DNA from: Phycisphaera sp.
Lineage (GTDB): Bacteria > Planctomycetota > Phycisphaerae > Phycisphaerales > Zrk34
Assembly: GCA_016125285.1 (NCBI GenBank)
Contig: WGMA01000073.1
Span: 1 to 58,436, forward strand
Reading direction: 5' to 3'
Length of the DNA stretch: 58,436 nt
The position numbers and the translations under genes are program-made. Below the pieces are notes generated by a model. It saw nothing but the letters and a program-made list of their open reading frames with translations, was not told the DNA's origin and did not search any database. Below, piece after piece: positions 40,499 to 51,356 of this stretch. Every line of letters begins with the position of its first letter. Positions within the stretch are counted from its first letter, which is position 1.

Positions 40499-43273
40499 TC
40501 AGTACAGGAACGTCGCGACAATGTGCAGACGGTCATCACCCGCCTGGGCACGCTTGCCGCTATCCGGACCGACGTCCTCCAGAACGTAACCCCAGTCCAG
40601 ACGCAGCGTGAAGTTCCGCTTGTACGACAGGTCGACACCGACGCCGACGCTCATCAGGTCGAAGTCCTCCTCGAAGCCTCGCTTGTCGTTGATCCACGTC
40701 TTGCCGTAGTCGAAGAAGCCCTTGAGGACCAGGTCCCAGTCGGGGCGTCCGTAGACCTGCTGCGGAGCGAACCGGAACGGCTCGCCGAACAGGCTGCGCG
40801 GCTCGGGCTCGATGCCGAACACGCGAGGCACGTGGAAGCGGTACTCGGCGTTGAACACCAGGGCCGAGTCGCCGGTCTGGAGCGATTCGTCATAACCACG
40901 CACGGTGTACAGGCCACCGATCGTCCGCTCGAACTGCGGGTTGAATCGGTAGTCGAATCCGTACTGGCCGCTGAGCCCGAAGTAGAGCTCGTGCGCGAGC
41001 GTCGAACTCTTCGGCGTGGTCGTGTCGGCCCACTCGCTGGGGAACAGCAGCGGCTCGAGATAGAACGAGTGCGACGCGTCGAACGTCATGCGGAAGAAGT
41101 CGTCGTCAGCAGCCAGACGGCCGAGCCCTTCCGAGTTGTCCTTCTGGTCGCCGCCGATGCCGGCCTCAAAGTCGATCGAGGCGTAAGTGTTCATCTTCTC
41201 GGTGTAGCGTTCCATCTGCACGCCGAGGTGCGGCAGGAAGAAGCCGGCGTCACCCTCGGTGTTGAGGATCTTGTTCTTGGTCTTGATGTCCTGGTACTTC
41301 ACACCACCCACGACGTCGACGAAGAGCTGCTGCCACTGGTAAACGTTGTAAATGATGTCGCCGCCCAGCGCCCAGTCACGACCGGTGAACGCCTCGCTGG
41401 CGAAACCGACGTCCGACGACGTGAAGTGGCTGAAGGACGAGAACACGCGCCAGCGGGCCGGCTCGATGTCCATCAGCGGCGCCTCGTACGACGCGTTGAT
41501 GGCGTGAACTTCGTCGAAGTTCGCCGTCGAGTAGTCGATCGATAGCGTGTCGTCGTTCTTCGTCAGCTGGTGGTGGACGAAGCCGAAGCGCTCCCGCCAC
41601 TCGGAGGTCTCGTCAGTGCCGGTGTTGGAGATCTGAGCGTACACCATCCAAGGCTTGGACTCGGTGACCAGGAAGTCCAGGGCCACAGAGCCCGCTTCCT
41701 TGCCGGGCGATACCGCGACCTCGACACGACGGCCGGGGTGACGGTTCAGGCGGCTGATGTAGGAGTCCAGCGCGTCCTTGCGGAGCAGGTCTTGACGCTG
41801 CGGATCGGCGAAGTCGCCGGGCTGAACCGGCGAGTTGTCGAGCACGCGGGAGGCCATCGGGTGATCCTCGTCAACCGGGGCGCCGTTCTTGACCAGCCGG
41901 ATCTCGCCGACGGTACCGACGCGGACGAGCATACGCAGCGCGGTCTGCCCTTCGGGGCGGACGTCGCGGGCCTGCATGTCGATGTCCTCGGGGTGAGGCA
42001 TGACGTTGATGCCGATATAGCCGCGGCGGGCGTAGTCCTCGACGATCGCCGTCGAGATCTCGCGGATCGCCGAGCCGTAGAGGTAGTGCTTGTCGAGCAG
42101 CGGCACATCGACCAGACGGACGGTGCGGCTGTCGGCTGAGGCGGTCGCGTCGACGAAGCCGTCCTCGGTCTCGGACAGCTGCACCTCGGCGACTTCCATC
42201 ACCTCACGCAGCGGCGGGTGAGCGGGGTGCTCCTCGGCGTACTCAATGATGATCTGACTGACGGAGTAGCGGGCGCCGTCGGCTTCGGTCGGCTCGGCGA
42301 GCACGATCGGCTCGGGCTCGGCCACGGCCACGCCGTCGGCGGGCAGTTCGGCCGGCTCAACCTTCGGTGGCGCGACGCGAACGACCAGACGCAGAGCGGT
42401 CTGGTTGGCGAAGCGAACGTCGTTGCCTTCTTCGTCGATGTCCTGCGGGTGGGCGACGACTTCGAGGCCGGTAAAGCCGCGCTCTTCGAGGTGCAACGCC
42501 AGGCGACGGCAGATGGTCTGGATGGCGCTCGGATAGAAGTTGCTCTTCGGCAGCTTGGGCACGTCGCCGAGGCGGATCTTGACGGTCTTGCCGCCGGGAC
42601 GCGGACCGACGTAGCCTTCGAGCACTTCGCCGAGATCGATCTCGTACTTGAACACCTCAGCGACCGGGGGACGCTTGGGAACGTTCGGGTCGAACGAGAT
42701 GACGAACTGGCGCACTTCGTAAGGCTTGGAAGACACCGTCTCGTCGGGGCGCCCCGGAACACCAGCCCACGTGCCATCGGTCATGATGACCAGACGCAGC
42801 GCGGTCTGACCCGCGGGTCGAACGTCCTTGCCGGTCTTGTCGATTTCCTCGACGTGCGGCTGAGCGACGATGCCCGTGTAGCCCCACTCGTTGAAGTGCG
42901 CAACGAGACGATCACCGATCGCCTTGATCGCACTTGCATGGAAGCGGGCATGCAGGCTGGGGATGTCGACGATCTTGATCGTCTTGACCGGCTGACCTTC
43001 CTTCGGCGCAGTGAACTCGCCGTCGGACATGCCGAGATTGATCTCAAGGCCGGTCAGCTGCTTGGTCGGAGGATGGATCGGGAGGTCAGCGCCGAAATCG
43101 AGCAGGATCTGGCTGACCGGGTAAGCCGGTCCGTCGTCCTGAGGCTGCGCCGCCCGAGCCACGTTACCGCCGATGAAAATGACCAGACACACGAACAGCG
43201 AAGGGAGAAACCTTCGCCGAGCGTGAGGCTGCACCTTGATCGGCCCGCCCACATGCTTCTTAGCAGAAATCAC
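40499..43273 (-). CDS. TpsB/ShlB-type outer-membrane transporter with triplicated periplasmic module
   Basis: A 924-residue Omp85-superfamily transporter, start GTG. Signal peptide with core FLPSLFVCLVIFIGG and probable cut after ARA (about 41). Three homologous modules follow at about 51-165, 185-300 and 336-452, each opening with Y-x-V-x-Q and ending in DVRxxxQTALRxxV. A POTRA-like segment (about 454-537: LVKNGAPV, LNRHPGRRVEVAVSPGKEAG) leads into the ShlB-type junction PWMVYAQISNTGT and a C-terminal barrel of about 385 residues. The barrel has the Omp85 loop motif VRGY at 791-794 and a final TFLY. FhaC-like proteins are usually about 550-600 residues with two POTRA domains, so the three added modules are unusual. 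It lies 36 bp upstream of tpsA in the same direction and should secrete that protein across the outer membrane. Confidence 0.88.
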   Translation of the reverse strand: MISAKKHVGGPIKVQPHARRRFLPSLFVCLVIFIGGNVARAAQPQDDGPAYPVSQILLDFGADLPIHPPTKQLTGLEINLGMSDGEFTAPKEGQPVKTIKIVDIPSLHARFHASAIKAIGDRLVAHFNEWGYTGIVAQPHVEEIDKTGKDVRPAGQTALRLVIMTDGTWAGVPGRPDETVSSKPYEVRQFVISFDPNVPKRPPVAEVFKYEIDLGEVLEGYVGPRPGGKTVKIRLGDVPKLPKSNFYPSAIQTICRRLALHLEERGFTGLEVVAHPQDIDEEGNDVRFANQTALRLVVRVAPPKVEPAELPADGVAVAEPEPIVLAEPTEADGARYSVSQIIIEYAEEHPAHPPLREVMEVAEVQLSETEDGFVDATASADSRTVRLVDVPLLDKHYLYGSAIREISTAIVEDYARRGYIGINVMPHPEDIDMQARDVRPEGQTALRMLVRVGTVGEIRLVKNGAPVDEDHPMASRVLDNSPVQPGDFADPQRQDLLRKDALDSYISRLNRHPGRRVEVAVSPGKEAGSVALDFLVTESKPWMVYAQISNTGTDETSEWRERFGFVHHQLTKNDDTLSIDYSTANFDEVHAINASYEAPLMDIEPARWRVFSSFSHFTSSDVGFASEAFTGRDWALGGDIIYNVYQWQQLFVDVVGGVKYQDIKTKNKILNTEGDAGFFLPHLGVQMERYTEKMNTYASIDFEAGIGGDQKDNSEGLGRLAADDDFFRMTFDASHSFYLEPLLFPSEWADTTTPKSSTLAHELYFGLSGQYGFDYRFNPQFERTIGGLYTVRGYDESLQTGDSALVFNAEYRFHVPRVFGIEPEPRSLFGEPFRFAPQQVYGRPDWDLVLKGFFDYGKTWINDKRGFEEDFDLMSVGVGVDLSYKRNFTLRLDWGYVLEDVGPDSGKRAQAGDDRLHIVATFLY

Positions 43274-43564
43274 TCTTTTGAGTCCCCTGCGTTGCTATAA
43301 CCCACGTTTGACAGCACTTCGTTGCACGTCCTTGCTGCATTCGTGGCGTAGTAAATCCACAGTTACAGTCCCTTCCAACGTCCGCCATGATCGCCATAAT
43401 CCACCCATTGTCAACCCCCTACGGTCAGATTTTCGCGATGATCAGAGCTTCCCCTAACGGCAGAATTCATGGTCGATGTCAAGTTCGCCATGTCGGTTGT
43501 GCGGCCGGGCGTTCTGCCCTCCTGACGAGGAATCGTAATGACACCTCGAACCTTCGCCGCCAGA
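43274..43564 (-). promoter_or_regulatory. Intergenic region ahead of tpsB, probable promoter region
   Basis: 291 bases between the guaB stop and the tpsB start, with no gene. Read on the minus strand it contains two perfect TTGACA hexamers (43483-43478 and 43414-43409), but neither has a convincing -10 at 16-18 bases. It is visibly richer in A/T than its surroundings. A promoter for tpsB-tpsA is expected here; its exact place cannot be given. GGGGA lies about 9 bases before the tpsB GTG. Confidence 0.35.
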
Positions 43565-45079
<1,515 letters not shown>

Positions 45080-45082
45080 TCA

Positions 45083-45111
45083 TGTTTACACAAGCCCGTT
45101 TTGCCAGTCAA
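45083..45111 (-). promoter_or_regulatory. Candidate promoter giving a leaderless guaB mRNA
   Basis: On the minus strand TTGACT (45111-45106) and TAAACA (45088-45083) are 17 bases apart. The -10 ends six bases before the guaB ATG, so transcription would begin at or next to the start codon. The -10 is weak (three of six), so this is tentative. Confidence 0.35.
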
Positions 45112-45249
45112 TACATTCGGTGATCAGCATTGGGTTAAACCGACAGCCTCGCGGCGGATCGTCGCGCAAGACGTCCCCGGAGCCCGACACGATCGGTGGA
45201 TGATTTGGGTTGACGAACGCACACGGGAGCGGCGGGAGTCGATGCGAGG

Positions 45250-46422
45250 CTACTCCCGGTCGGCGCCGACAGCCGGGAGCACGGGCAGCGAAACCGTGCG
45301 CGACCCGCCGCTACCGCCGTCGCTGTTCCGCTTCGATCCGGTCTTGTTCGCGCCGAACAGCCGGACTGCCATCCGCGCCTTGTCGACCAGCGTCTTCTGC
45401 GACAGGCAGGTGAACAGGCAGAGTTTCTCACACTCGGAGGTTTCCTTCCGGCGTTGGCGACCGACCTCGCCATACCAGATATCTCGCGCACTCTGCGCTT
45501 TTACGTTGCCGATCGGCGGGAAGTGCCAGCAGACCGACACGTCGCCGTTGGTGCGGATGAAGTAGTTCCGCATGCCCACGCGGCACGGCATGAGTTCTTC
45601 GGGGGCCGATTCTTCGCGGAAATGCGCGGGGAACGCGCGGAGGATCGTCTCGGCGTTCAGGACCGGCGCGCCCTCGCGACGCAGCGTCACCAGCTCGTCG
45701 ATCACGCCGTTCAGGTCTTCGACATCCTTCGGATCCTCGATCCACAGTTCGTCGTAGGTCTCGGAGGTCCACCGATCGACCGGCTGGATGTTGACGGCCG
45801 TAGCGCCCAGGTCCTGCGCCCAGCGCACAAGGTCGACGATGTGGCGGAAGTTCAAGCGATGAAGCACCGGTTTGATGATGACCGGGAACTCGACGCCCGC
45901 GTTGTTCCGCACCTCGATGAGTCGCGTGATGTTCTTCGTGATCTTTTCGAGCGAGCCCTCGATGCCGCGCGCGTAGTTGTGCACCTCGTCGAGATGCGAG
46001 TCGAGCGACATGTTGATGTTCAGCGGCCTGGCGGCGACGACACGCTCGATGTTCTTTTCGGTCAGGCCCGACCCGTTGGTGGTCACGCCCCACTTGAGCC
46101 CCTGCTCGTGGCACCACTCGACCAGATCGACAAAGCCCTTCTTGATGAACGGCTCACCGCCGGAGAACTGCACGTGGAAAGACCCGACGAATTCCGCGAG
46201 GCTCTGCAGCGCCGCCTTCCACTCGTCGATGGACATCTCGTCGACGTAGTTCTCGAGGCGCCAATATTCGCAGTATCGACACTTGTAGTTGCAGCGTTCG
46301 TTGACGATGCCATAAACGGACACCGGGCGGGTGATGTCGCTGCCCGTGTTGAGGTACAGGGATTCGGCGGCCGCGTTACGCGTGTGCTTCCATACGAGTT
46401 GGGCCAGGTTATTGAACGACAT
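45250..46422 (-). CDS. Radical SAM/SPASM enzyme of unknown substrate
   Basis: A 390-residue radical S-adenosylmethionine protein. The [4Fe-4S]-binding CNYKCRYC motif has Cys at 44, 48 and 51; QFSGGEPFIKKG is the SAM-contacting GGE region. The C-terminal part has a SPASM-like Cys set (MPCRVGM, SVCWHFP, CEKLCLFTC) for an auxiliary cluster. The last 35 residues are Gly/Ser-rich and poorly structured. SPASM enzymes modify peptides, proteins or other substrates; no precursor peptide or obvious target gene is beside it. It is divergent from fabI. AAGGA and GAG lie ahead of the ATG. I cannot name the substrate. Confidence 0.85.
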   Translation of the reverse strand: MSFNNLAQLVWKHTRNAAAESLYLNTGSDITRPVSVYGIVNERCNYKCRYCEYWRLENYVDEMSIDEWKAALQSLAEFVGSFHVQFSGGEPFIKKGFVDLVEWCHEQGLKWGVTTNGSGLTEKNIERVVAARPLNINMSLDSHLDEVHNYARGIEGSLEKITKNITRLIEVRNNAGVEFPVIIKPVLHRLNFRHIVDLVRWAQDLGATAVNIQPVDRWTSETYDELWIEDPKDVEDLNGVIDELVTLRREGAPVLNAETILRAFPAHFREESAPEELMPCRVGMRNYFIRTNGDVSVCWHFPPIGNVKAQSARDIWYGEVGRQRRKETSECEKLCLFTCLSQKTLVDKARMAVRLFGANKTGSKRNSDGGSGGSRTVSLPVLPAVGADRE

Positions 46423-46592
46423 TTCGGACTCATCCTTACTCAGGATTCACCGACCAACCCTATCTCCGCCTCTCGCGATGGTTGGCCTCGATCTGTCGGA
46501 TCGCCGGTGGATCTACGCAATTCTTTAATGGTATCGGCTGGTTTCCCCGCATTCAACAACCGCCCGAGAGGCGTGGCGAGCGGATGGTGAAG

Positions 46593-46621
46593 TTGATGCG
46601 GTCGCCTCGCATCGCTACCCT
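46593..46621 (+). promoter_or_regulatory. Candidate promoter of fabI
   Basis: TTGATG (46593-46598) and TACCCT (46616-46621) with 17 bases between, 48 bases before the fabI ATG. Both hexamers are only partial matches. The rest of the 246 bp gap between the radical SAM gene and fabI shows no gene or RNA that I can recognise. Confidence 0.35.
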
Positions 46622-46668
46622 CACGGGTTTCCCCGCCCCGAGGCGGAATATCCCACTGGAGACGTGAA

Positions 46669-47451
46669 ATGGGTTTGATGGAAGGCAAGAAGGGCATCAT
46701 CTTCGGCATCGCCAACGACCGCAGCTACGCGACGTACATCACCAAGTCGCTGCTGGAGCACGGCGCCACCTGCGCGTTTACGCACCTGCCGGGCGACAAG
46801 ATGGAGCGTCGCTGCCGCAAGGCCGTGGAAGAACTCGGCGTAACCGACCCGTGGCTCGTGCCGTGCGACGCATCGAGCGATGCGGACCTCGACGCGGTGT
46901 TCGACAAGCTCGCCGCGGACTTCGGCACGATCGATTTCCTCGTGCACTCGATCGCGTTCGCCGATCGTCAGTTCCTGCAGGTTGGCAACTTCCACACGAC
47001 CACGCGCGAAGCGTTCACGCAGGCGCTCGACATCAGCGCCTACACGCTCGTGGCGATGGCCCAGCGTGCGGCGAAGATCATGCCCAACGGCGGGTCGATC
47101 ATCTCGATGACCTACTACGGCGGCGAGAAGGTCGTGCCGGGCTACAACGTCATGGGCATCGCCAAGGCGGCGCTCGAGCACAGCACGCGCTATCTCGCCA
47201 CCGAGCTCGGCCGCAGCCACAAGATCCGCGTCAACGCCATCTCCGGCGGCCCGCTGCGCACGCTCGCGGCCAGCGCCGTCGGCAAGATCAACGAGATGTT
47301 CGAGCACCAGGAAGCCAAGTCCGCCCTGGGGCGCAACATCGAGGGCGAAGAGGTCGGCAACACCGGCGTGTACCTGCTCAGCGACCTGTCGAGCGGCGTG
47401 ACCGGCGAGACGATCCACGTCGACGCGGGCTACAGCATCGTCGGCTGGTAA
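46669..47451 (+). CDS. fabI: Enoyl-[acyl-carrier-protein] reductase (NADH)
   Basis: A 260-residue short-chain-dehydrogenase-like enzyme that performs the last reduction of each fatty-acid elongation cycle. GKKGIIFGIANDRSYATYI at the start is the FabI-type NADH site; the catalytic pair is Tyr159 and Lys166 (GYNVMGIAKAALE), spaced by six residues as in FabI rather than by three as in other SDRs, with MTYYGGEK just before. SGGPLRTLAAS and ETIHVDAGYSIVG complete the match. GGAGA lies eight bases before the ATG. pepA follows after 30 bp, possibly in the same transcript. Confidence 0.95.
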   Translation: MGLMEGKKGIIFGIANDRSYATYITKSLLEHGATCAFTHLPGDKMERRCRKAVEELGVTDPWLVPCDASSDADLDAVFDKLAADFGTIDFLVHSIAFADRQFLQVGNFHTTTREAFTQALDISAYTLVAMAQRAAKIMPNGGSIISMTYYGGEKVVPGYNVMGIAKAALEHSTRYLATELGRSHKIRVNAISGGPLRTLAASAVGKINEMFEHQEAKSALGRNIEGEEVGNTGVYLLSDLSSGVTGETIHVDAGYSIVGW

Positions 47452-47481
47452 TCGATCCGCCCTGTTTCGAGGAGCTTCGGG

Positions 47482-49008
47482 ATGTACAAACGCATCAAGG
47501 TCAGCAATTCCAAGTCCAACCCCGACGCGATCGCGGTCGCCGTGAGCAGCGACGCGAAGCGAACGCCGGCGGCGCTGCGTGACGTCGACAAGCGGCTCGG
47601 CGGCGCGATCGGCGACTCGCTCAAACGCGGCGAGTTCAGCGCCGACGCCGGCTCGGTCTCGACGTTCTATCCGACGACCGGCGCCGAGCGGCTCTACGTC
47701 ATCGGCCTCGGCGACGTGGGCAAGCCGGTCGGCGGCTCGACGCTCAACGCCTGGCGGATCGGCGCGGCGCGGCTCACCGGTGCGGCGGATCGTGCGGGCA
47801 TCGGCTCGATCGCGCTGCACCTCGACGGCGGCAAAGACGCGGTCGAGATCGCACGGGCGGTCGGCGAGGGTCTCGGCCTCGGGGCGTTCGTTTACGACGA
47901 ACTGAAGGGCACGGCCAGCGGCAATGGCGTGAAGAAAGGCCCTACGACGCTCGACGTCGCGACCGACAGCGCCGCGACACGCAAGGCGATGGAGCGTGGG
48001 CTGACCATCGCCGAGTCGGCCAACGTCGCACGCCGCCTCGCCGCGACGCCGCCCAACATCGCCAACCCCGCGTACCTCGTGAGCGAAGCGAAGAAGATCG
48101 CCAGGCAGACGGGCCTGACGTGCAAGGTGATCGACGGCAAGCGAGCCAAGGCGATGGGCATGGGCGGTCTGACCGCCGTGGGCCAGGCAGGCTCGACGCC
48201 GCCGGCGATGATCATGCTGGAACACACGCCGCGCGGCACGGCGAAGGACGCGCCGGTGATGCTCGTCGGCAAGGCGATCACGTTCGATACCGGTGGGTAC
48301 TCGCTGAAGGTCGGCGGCACCATGGTCAACATGAAGTACGACAAGTGCGGCGGCATGGCGGTGCTCGGGGCGATGCACGCCGTCGCTCGCCTCAAGCTGC
48401 CCGTGCGGGTCGTCGGCATCATCGCCGCGGCAGAGAATATGGTCGACACCGGGGCGTATCGCGTCGACGACGTCATCACGGCGTACAACGGCGTGACGAT
48501 CGAGATCACCAATACCGACGCCGAGGGACGCCTCGTGCTCGCCGACGCGCTGAGCTACGGGTGCAAGACGTACAAGCCGCGCGCCGTCGTCGATCTCGCG
48601 ACACTCACTGGCGGCGTCGTCACGGCGCTGGGTCCCTACTGCGCGGGCTGTTTCGTCAACGATGACAAGCTCCGAAAATCGCTGTTTGACGCGGGCGAAG
48701 CGACGGGCGAGCGGCTGTGGCGACTGCCGCTGTGGGAGGAGCATCGTAAGCAGATGAAGGGCACGCACGGCGACATCGCCAACTCGGCCGGCCGCAACGC
48801 GCACCCGATCCAGGGCGCCGCGTTCCTCAGCTACTTCGTGGCGAAGGACGGCGACTTCAAGACCAACGCCGATGTGCCGTGGGCTCACCTCGACATCGCG
48901 GGCGTTGCCGACGTGGCCGAATCTTCGGACTGGTCGGGGTTGTTTTCGAAGGGGCCGACCGGCTTTGGCGTCCGCCTGCTCGTTCGCGCTCTTGAGCAGT
49001 GGAAGTGA
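47482..49008 (+). CDS. pepA: Leucyl aminopeptidase (M17 family)
   Basis: A 508-residue cytosolic aminopeptidase that removes N-terminal residues with two metal ions. The metal and catalytic residues of M17 peptidases are present: Lys264 and Asp269 (VGKAITFDTGG), Lys276, Asp287 (NMKYDKCGGMA), and Asp346, Glu348 and Arg350 in NTDAEGRLVLADAL. The N-terminal alpha/beta domain (about 1-170) is less conserved, as usual. Start ATG has GGAG seven bases upstream. Its stop is 24 bp from the stop of the convergent sulfotransferase gene. PepA-type proteins can also bind DNA, but nothing here suggests that. Confidence 0.94.
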   Translation: MYKRIKVSNSKSNPDAIAVAVSSDAKRTPAALRDVDKRLGGAIGDSLKRGEFSADAGSVSTFYPTTGAERLYVIGLGDVGKPVGGSTLNAWRIGAARLTGAADRAGIGSIALHLDGGKDAVEIARAVGEGLGLGAFVYDELKGTASGNGVKKGPTTLDVATDSAATRKAMERGLTIAESANVARRLAATPPNIANPAYLVSEAKKIARQTGLTCKVIDGKRAKAMGMGGLTAVGQAGSTPPAMIMLEHTPRGTAKDAPVMLVGKAITFDTGGYSLKVGGTMVNMKYDKCGGMAVLGAMHAVARLKLPVRVVGIIAAAENMVDTGAYRVDDVITAYNGVTIEITNTDAEGRLVLADALSYGCKTYKPRAVVDLATLTGGVVTALGPYCAGCFVNDDKLRKSLFDAGEATGERLWRLPLWEEHRKQMKGTHGDIANSAGRNAHPIQGAAFLSYFVAKDGDFKTNADVPWAHLDIAGVADVAESSDWSGLFSKGPTGFGVRLLVRALEQWK

Positions 49009-49032
49009 CACGCGGCAGACCCTGCGGGCGCG

Positions 49033-49968
49033 TTACTTCAACGTGTCGTCAATGATGCGGTCGATCTTGAGCTGGACGCGGTCGTGCCAGGCCCGCAGCC
49101 CCAGCCAGCGTGAAATCCGCTCTTGCAGGTAGAGTGAACACCCGTATCGGCGCACGGTTCGCCTCGCCGTCACAAGCTTGGAATGCAGGCGCTGAGACCA
49201 GCAGAGCGATCGCGTCAGGACGCGTCGATCGACGCCGCTCAACTCATACCCGCGTGTCTGCAGCAGGTCACCGATCCGCGCTTCGAGCACCGCCAGCTCA
49301 TCGCGGCCGATCTTCTGTTTCCACTGATACGCCAGCCGAGCGTCGGGAACGTCATACGTCGAGGACGCCGCGTAGTCGTAGATCTTGTCGCTGTAAGACA
49401 CGCCGATCCAGTCGCACAGGCGCGCCATCGCCTGATTGCAATCCGAGACAACGTCTTCGAATCGGATCTCGATCCACTGATCCGCGCGCAGCATCGGCTT
49501 GAGGCGATCCCACTCGGCTTCGGCGGTGGTCCAAACGTCTGACGCGACGAACAGGTTACCCGCCCACTCCATCTGAACGACCGACCGCGATACGTCGCGC
49601 CCGTCCCGCAGCAGGTGGATATAGCGTGCTTCCGGCCAGATGCGATGCAGCCGACTGAAGTGGTGGTGAACCGTCGCGCCGACCAGCTGCTTGGCGTCGC
49701 GTCGGCGCTTCTGTTCCAGGAAGTCGTTGACGAGTGACGGGTAATCGAGCGACGGATCGACGGTGAATCCGCTGTGTCGGAACACGCGATCGCCGACCAG
49801 ACACGCGTGATATCGCGACATCTGCGGGTAGCCGGACTCCGGCAGCTGGCTCACGATGTAATCGGATTCTGGATTGAACGCGATCATCGGATGGCAGTCG
49901 AGCATCAGCCGCAACAGCGTGCTGCCGGAGCGCTCCGACGAAACCAGAAAGATTGGCGACTCGATCAC
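49033..49968 (-). CDS. PAPS-dependent sulfotransferase
   Basis: A 311-residue sulfotransferase. The 5'-phosphosulfate loop SERSGSTLLRLML (11-23) and the 3'-phosphate motif YIHLLRDGRDVSRSV (116-130) are clear, so it should transfer sulfate from PAPS. The C-terminal part is helical and basic. There is no signal peptide, so it acts in the cytoplasm, probably on a glycan or lipid precursor. It is the last of three leftward genes (SGNH hydrolase, glycosyltransferase, sulfotransferase) at the edge of the polysaccharide cluster, which supports a role in sulfating a surface glycan. Confidence 0.88.
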   Translation of the reverse strand: MIESPIFLVSSERSGSTLLRLMLDCHPMIAFNPESDYIVSQLPESGYPQMSRYHACLVGDRVFRHSGFTVDPSLDYPSLVNDFLEQKRRRDAKQLVGATVHHHFSRLHRIWPEARYIHLLRDGRDVSRSVVQMEWAGNLFVASDVWTTAEAEWDRLKPMLRADQWIEIRFEDVVSDCNQAMARLCDWIGVSYSDKIYDYAASSTYDVPDARLAYQWKQKIGRDELAVLEARIGDLLQTRGYELSGVDRRVLTRSLCWSQRLHSKLVTARRTVRRYGCSLYLQERISRWLGLRAWHDRVQLKIDRIIDDTLK

Positions 49969-50008
49969 CGCAAAACCTTTTCGCTAAGTCGATGCCGGGC
50001 GGACATCG

Positions 50009-51265
50009 TCACTCGGATTCGTCAGGCGGTCCGTGTCGCTCGGCCGACTGTCTATCGTGGTCGGATCCTACCGCCTCGTCACGTCGGGTACGCACCCATT
50101 CGCTGCGTTTGCCCAGCATGAACGAGAAGTAGATCGGCAACTTTCGAATCATATAGGAACCCACCGAAAGCAGGTCGCGCGGCGACACGTATTCGCGGCC
50201 GAACCGGATCCAGGCGATGAAGACACCCATCAATATCGCGCCGAATCCGCACGCCCACACGATCGACGGCGTCGCGTCCCGGCCGCTCATCGCCGAACCG
50301 ATCGTGGCGCATCCGACCAGCAGGCCCGCCAGACCCAGCAGTGTCAGCGATGGAACGGCCAGTTCCAGGCCCAGCACGGCCAACGGCAGATTCACCCCGC
50401 GTATCGCGGCCAACCAAAGCAACGCCGCGCGGCGCAGCGTGAGCAGGTGGCCGTGCTCCCATCGACGCCGCTGTTCCAGCGCCGCCCCCTGATCGATCGG
50501 CAGTCGGCTAGTAAACTCGGCGTCGCCACAGAACCGCGGGGGATGGCCCGCCCTCGCCAGGTCCACCGTCAGTTGCATGTCCTCGACGATGTGGCCGCTC
50601 GCAAGATTGACACGCTGCAACGTATCCCACGGAAAGGCCATCCCGCTGCCCGTCAGTAGGCAGGGCATTGCGAATCGCGCGAGGCCCGTGGGTCGCACCA
50701 CGTTCTTCAACTCCACCGCAAAGCCCGACACGCGGCTTGATGGCGACGCGCCTTCCGGGGGCAGGATGCGATAGGCGGCCTGCACGGGTCGCCCCGCCGA
50801 CGACGCAAGCGACACGATCCGCGAGATCGCCGCCGTGGCGGGCACACAATCTGCGTCCATAAAGACGACGACCTCGGGCGGATCGCTACGGAGGGATTCG
50901 ACGGCGAATGCCAACGCGTAGCCCTTGCCGCGTCGATCGGGCTCGTTGCGTTCAAGCACAACGTCCGCGCCTCCGGCGCGAGCCTCGTTGGCTGTGGCAT
51001 CTGAACAATTGTCCGCAACGACAACGATGCGATCCCCGTCATGAACACCCTCACGCAAGCAGGATATACACGCGCGGATGCCGCCCGCTTCATCGTGAGC
51101 CGGCACGATCACTGCACATCGAGGATGAGCGTCGTCCTTCGCCGCGACCGGGACACGATCGGCGCGACGACCGCCCAGCGCGGCGCCGAGGCACTCCATC
51201 AACACGATCACGCACGGCACAGCGAATCCCACAGCGGCGACCATAAGCAGTGCATCTATCCACAT
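50009..51265 (-). CDS. Membrane glycosyltransferase, family 2
   Basis: A 418-residue processive-looking glycosyltransferase. An N-terminal membrane helix (ALLMVAAVGFAVPCVIVLM) precedes the GT-A domain: CAVIVPAHDE, VVVADNCSDAT, the metal site FMDADCVPA, GSGMAFPWD, VEDMQLTVD and the QRRRWEHGH motif. Three or more membrane segments follow at about 285-350, and a hydrophilic C-terminus ends the protein. This layout is that of cellulose/hyaluronan-synthase-like GT2 enzymes that add sugars from the cytoplasmic face. It lies 40 bp upstream of the sulfotransferase on the same strand. The sugar is unknown. Confidence 0.88.
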   Translation of the reverse strand: MWIDALLMVAAVGFAVPCVIVLMECLGAALGGRRADRVPVAAKDDAHPRCAVIVPAHDEAGGIRACISCLREGVHDGDRIVVVADNCSDATANEARAGGADVVLERNEPDRRGKGYALAFAVESLRSDPPEVVVFMDADCVPATAAISRIVSLASSAGRPVQAAYRILPPEGASPSSRVSGFAVELKNVVRPTGLARFAMPCLLTGSGMAFPWDTLQRVNLASGHIVEDMQLTVDLARAGHPPRFCGDAEFTSRLPIDQGAALEQRRRWEHGHLLTLRRAALLWLAAIRGVNLPLAVLGLELAVPSLTLLGLAGLLVGCATIGSAMSGRDATPSIVWACGFGAILMGVFIAWIRFGREYVSPRDLLSVGSYMIRKLPIYFSFMLGKRSEWVRTRRDEAVGSDHDRQSAERHGPPDESE

Positions 51266-51356
51266 GGCTCGTCACGCTCTTCAATACGCCCATGCCGTTT
51301 GCAGACTTCGATCGCCGACGCCACGCCGCCTGTTTCACGCCGACGCTTGCGGCCCC

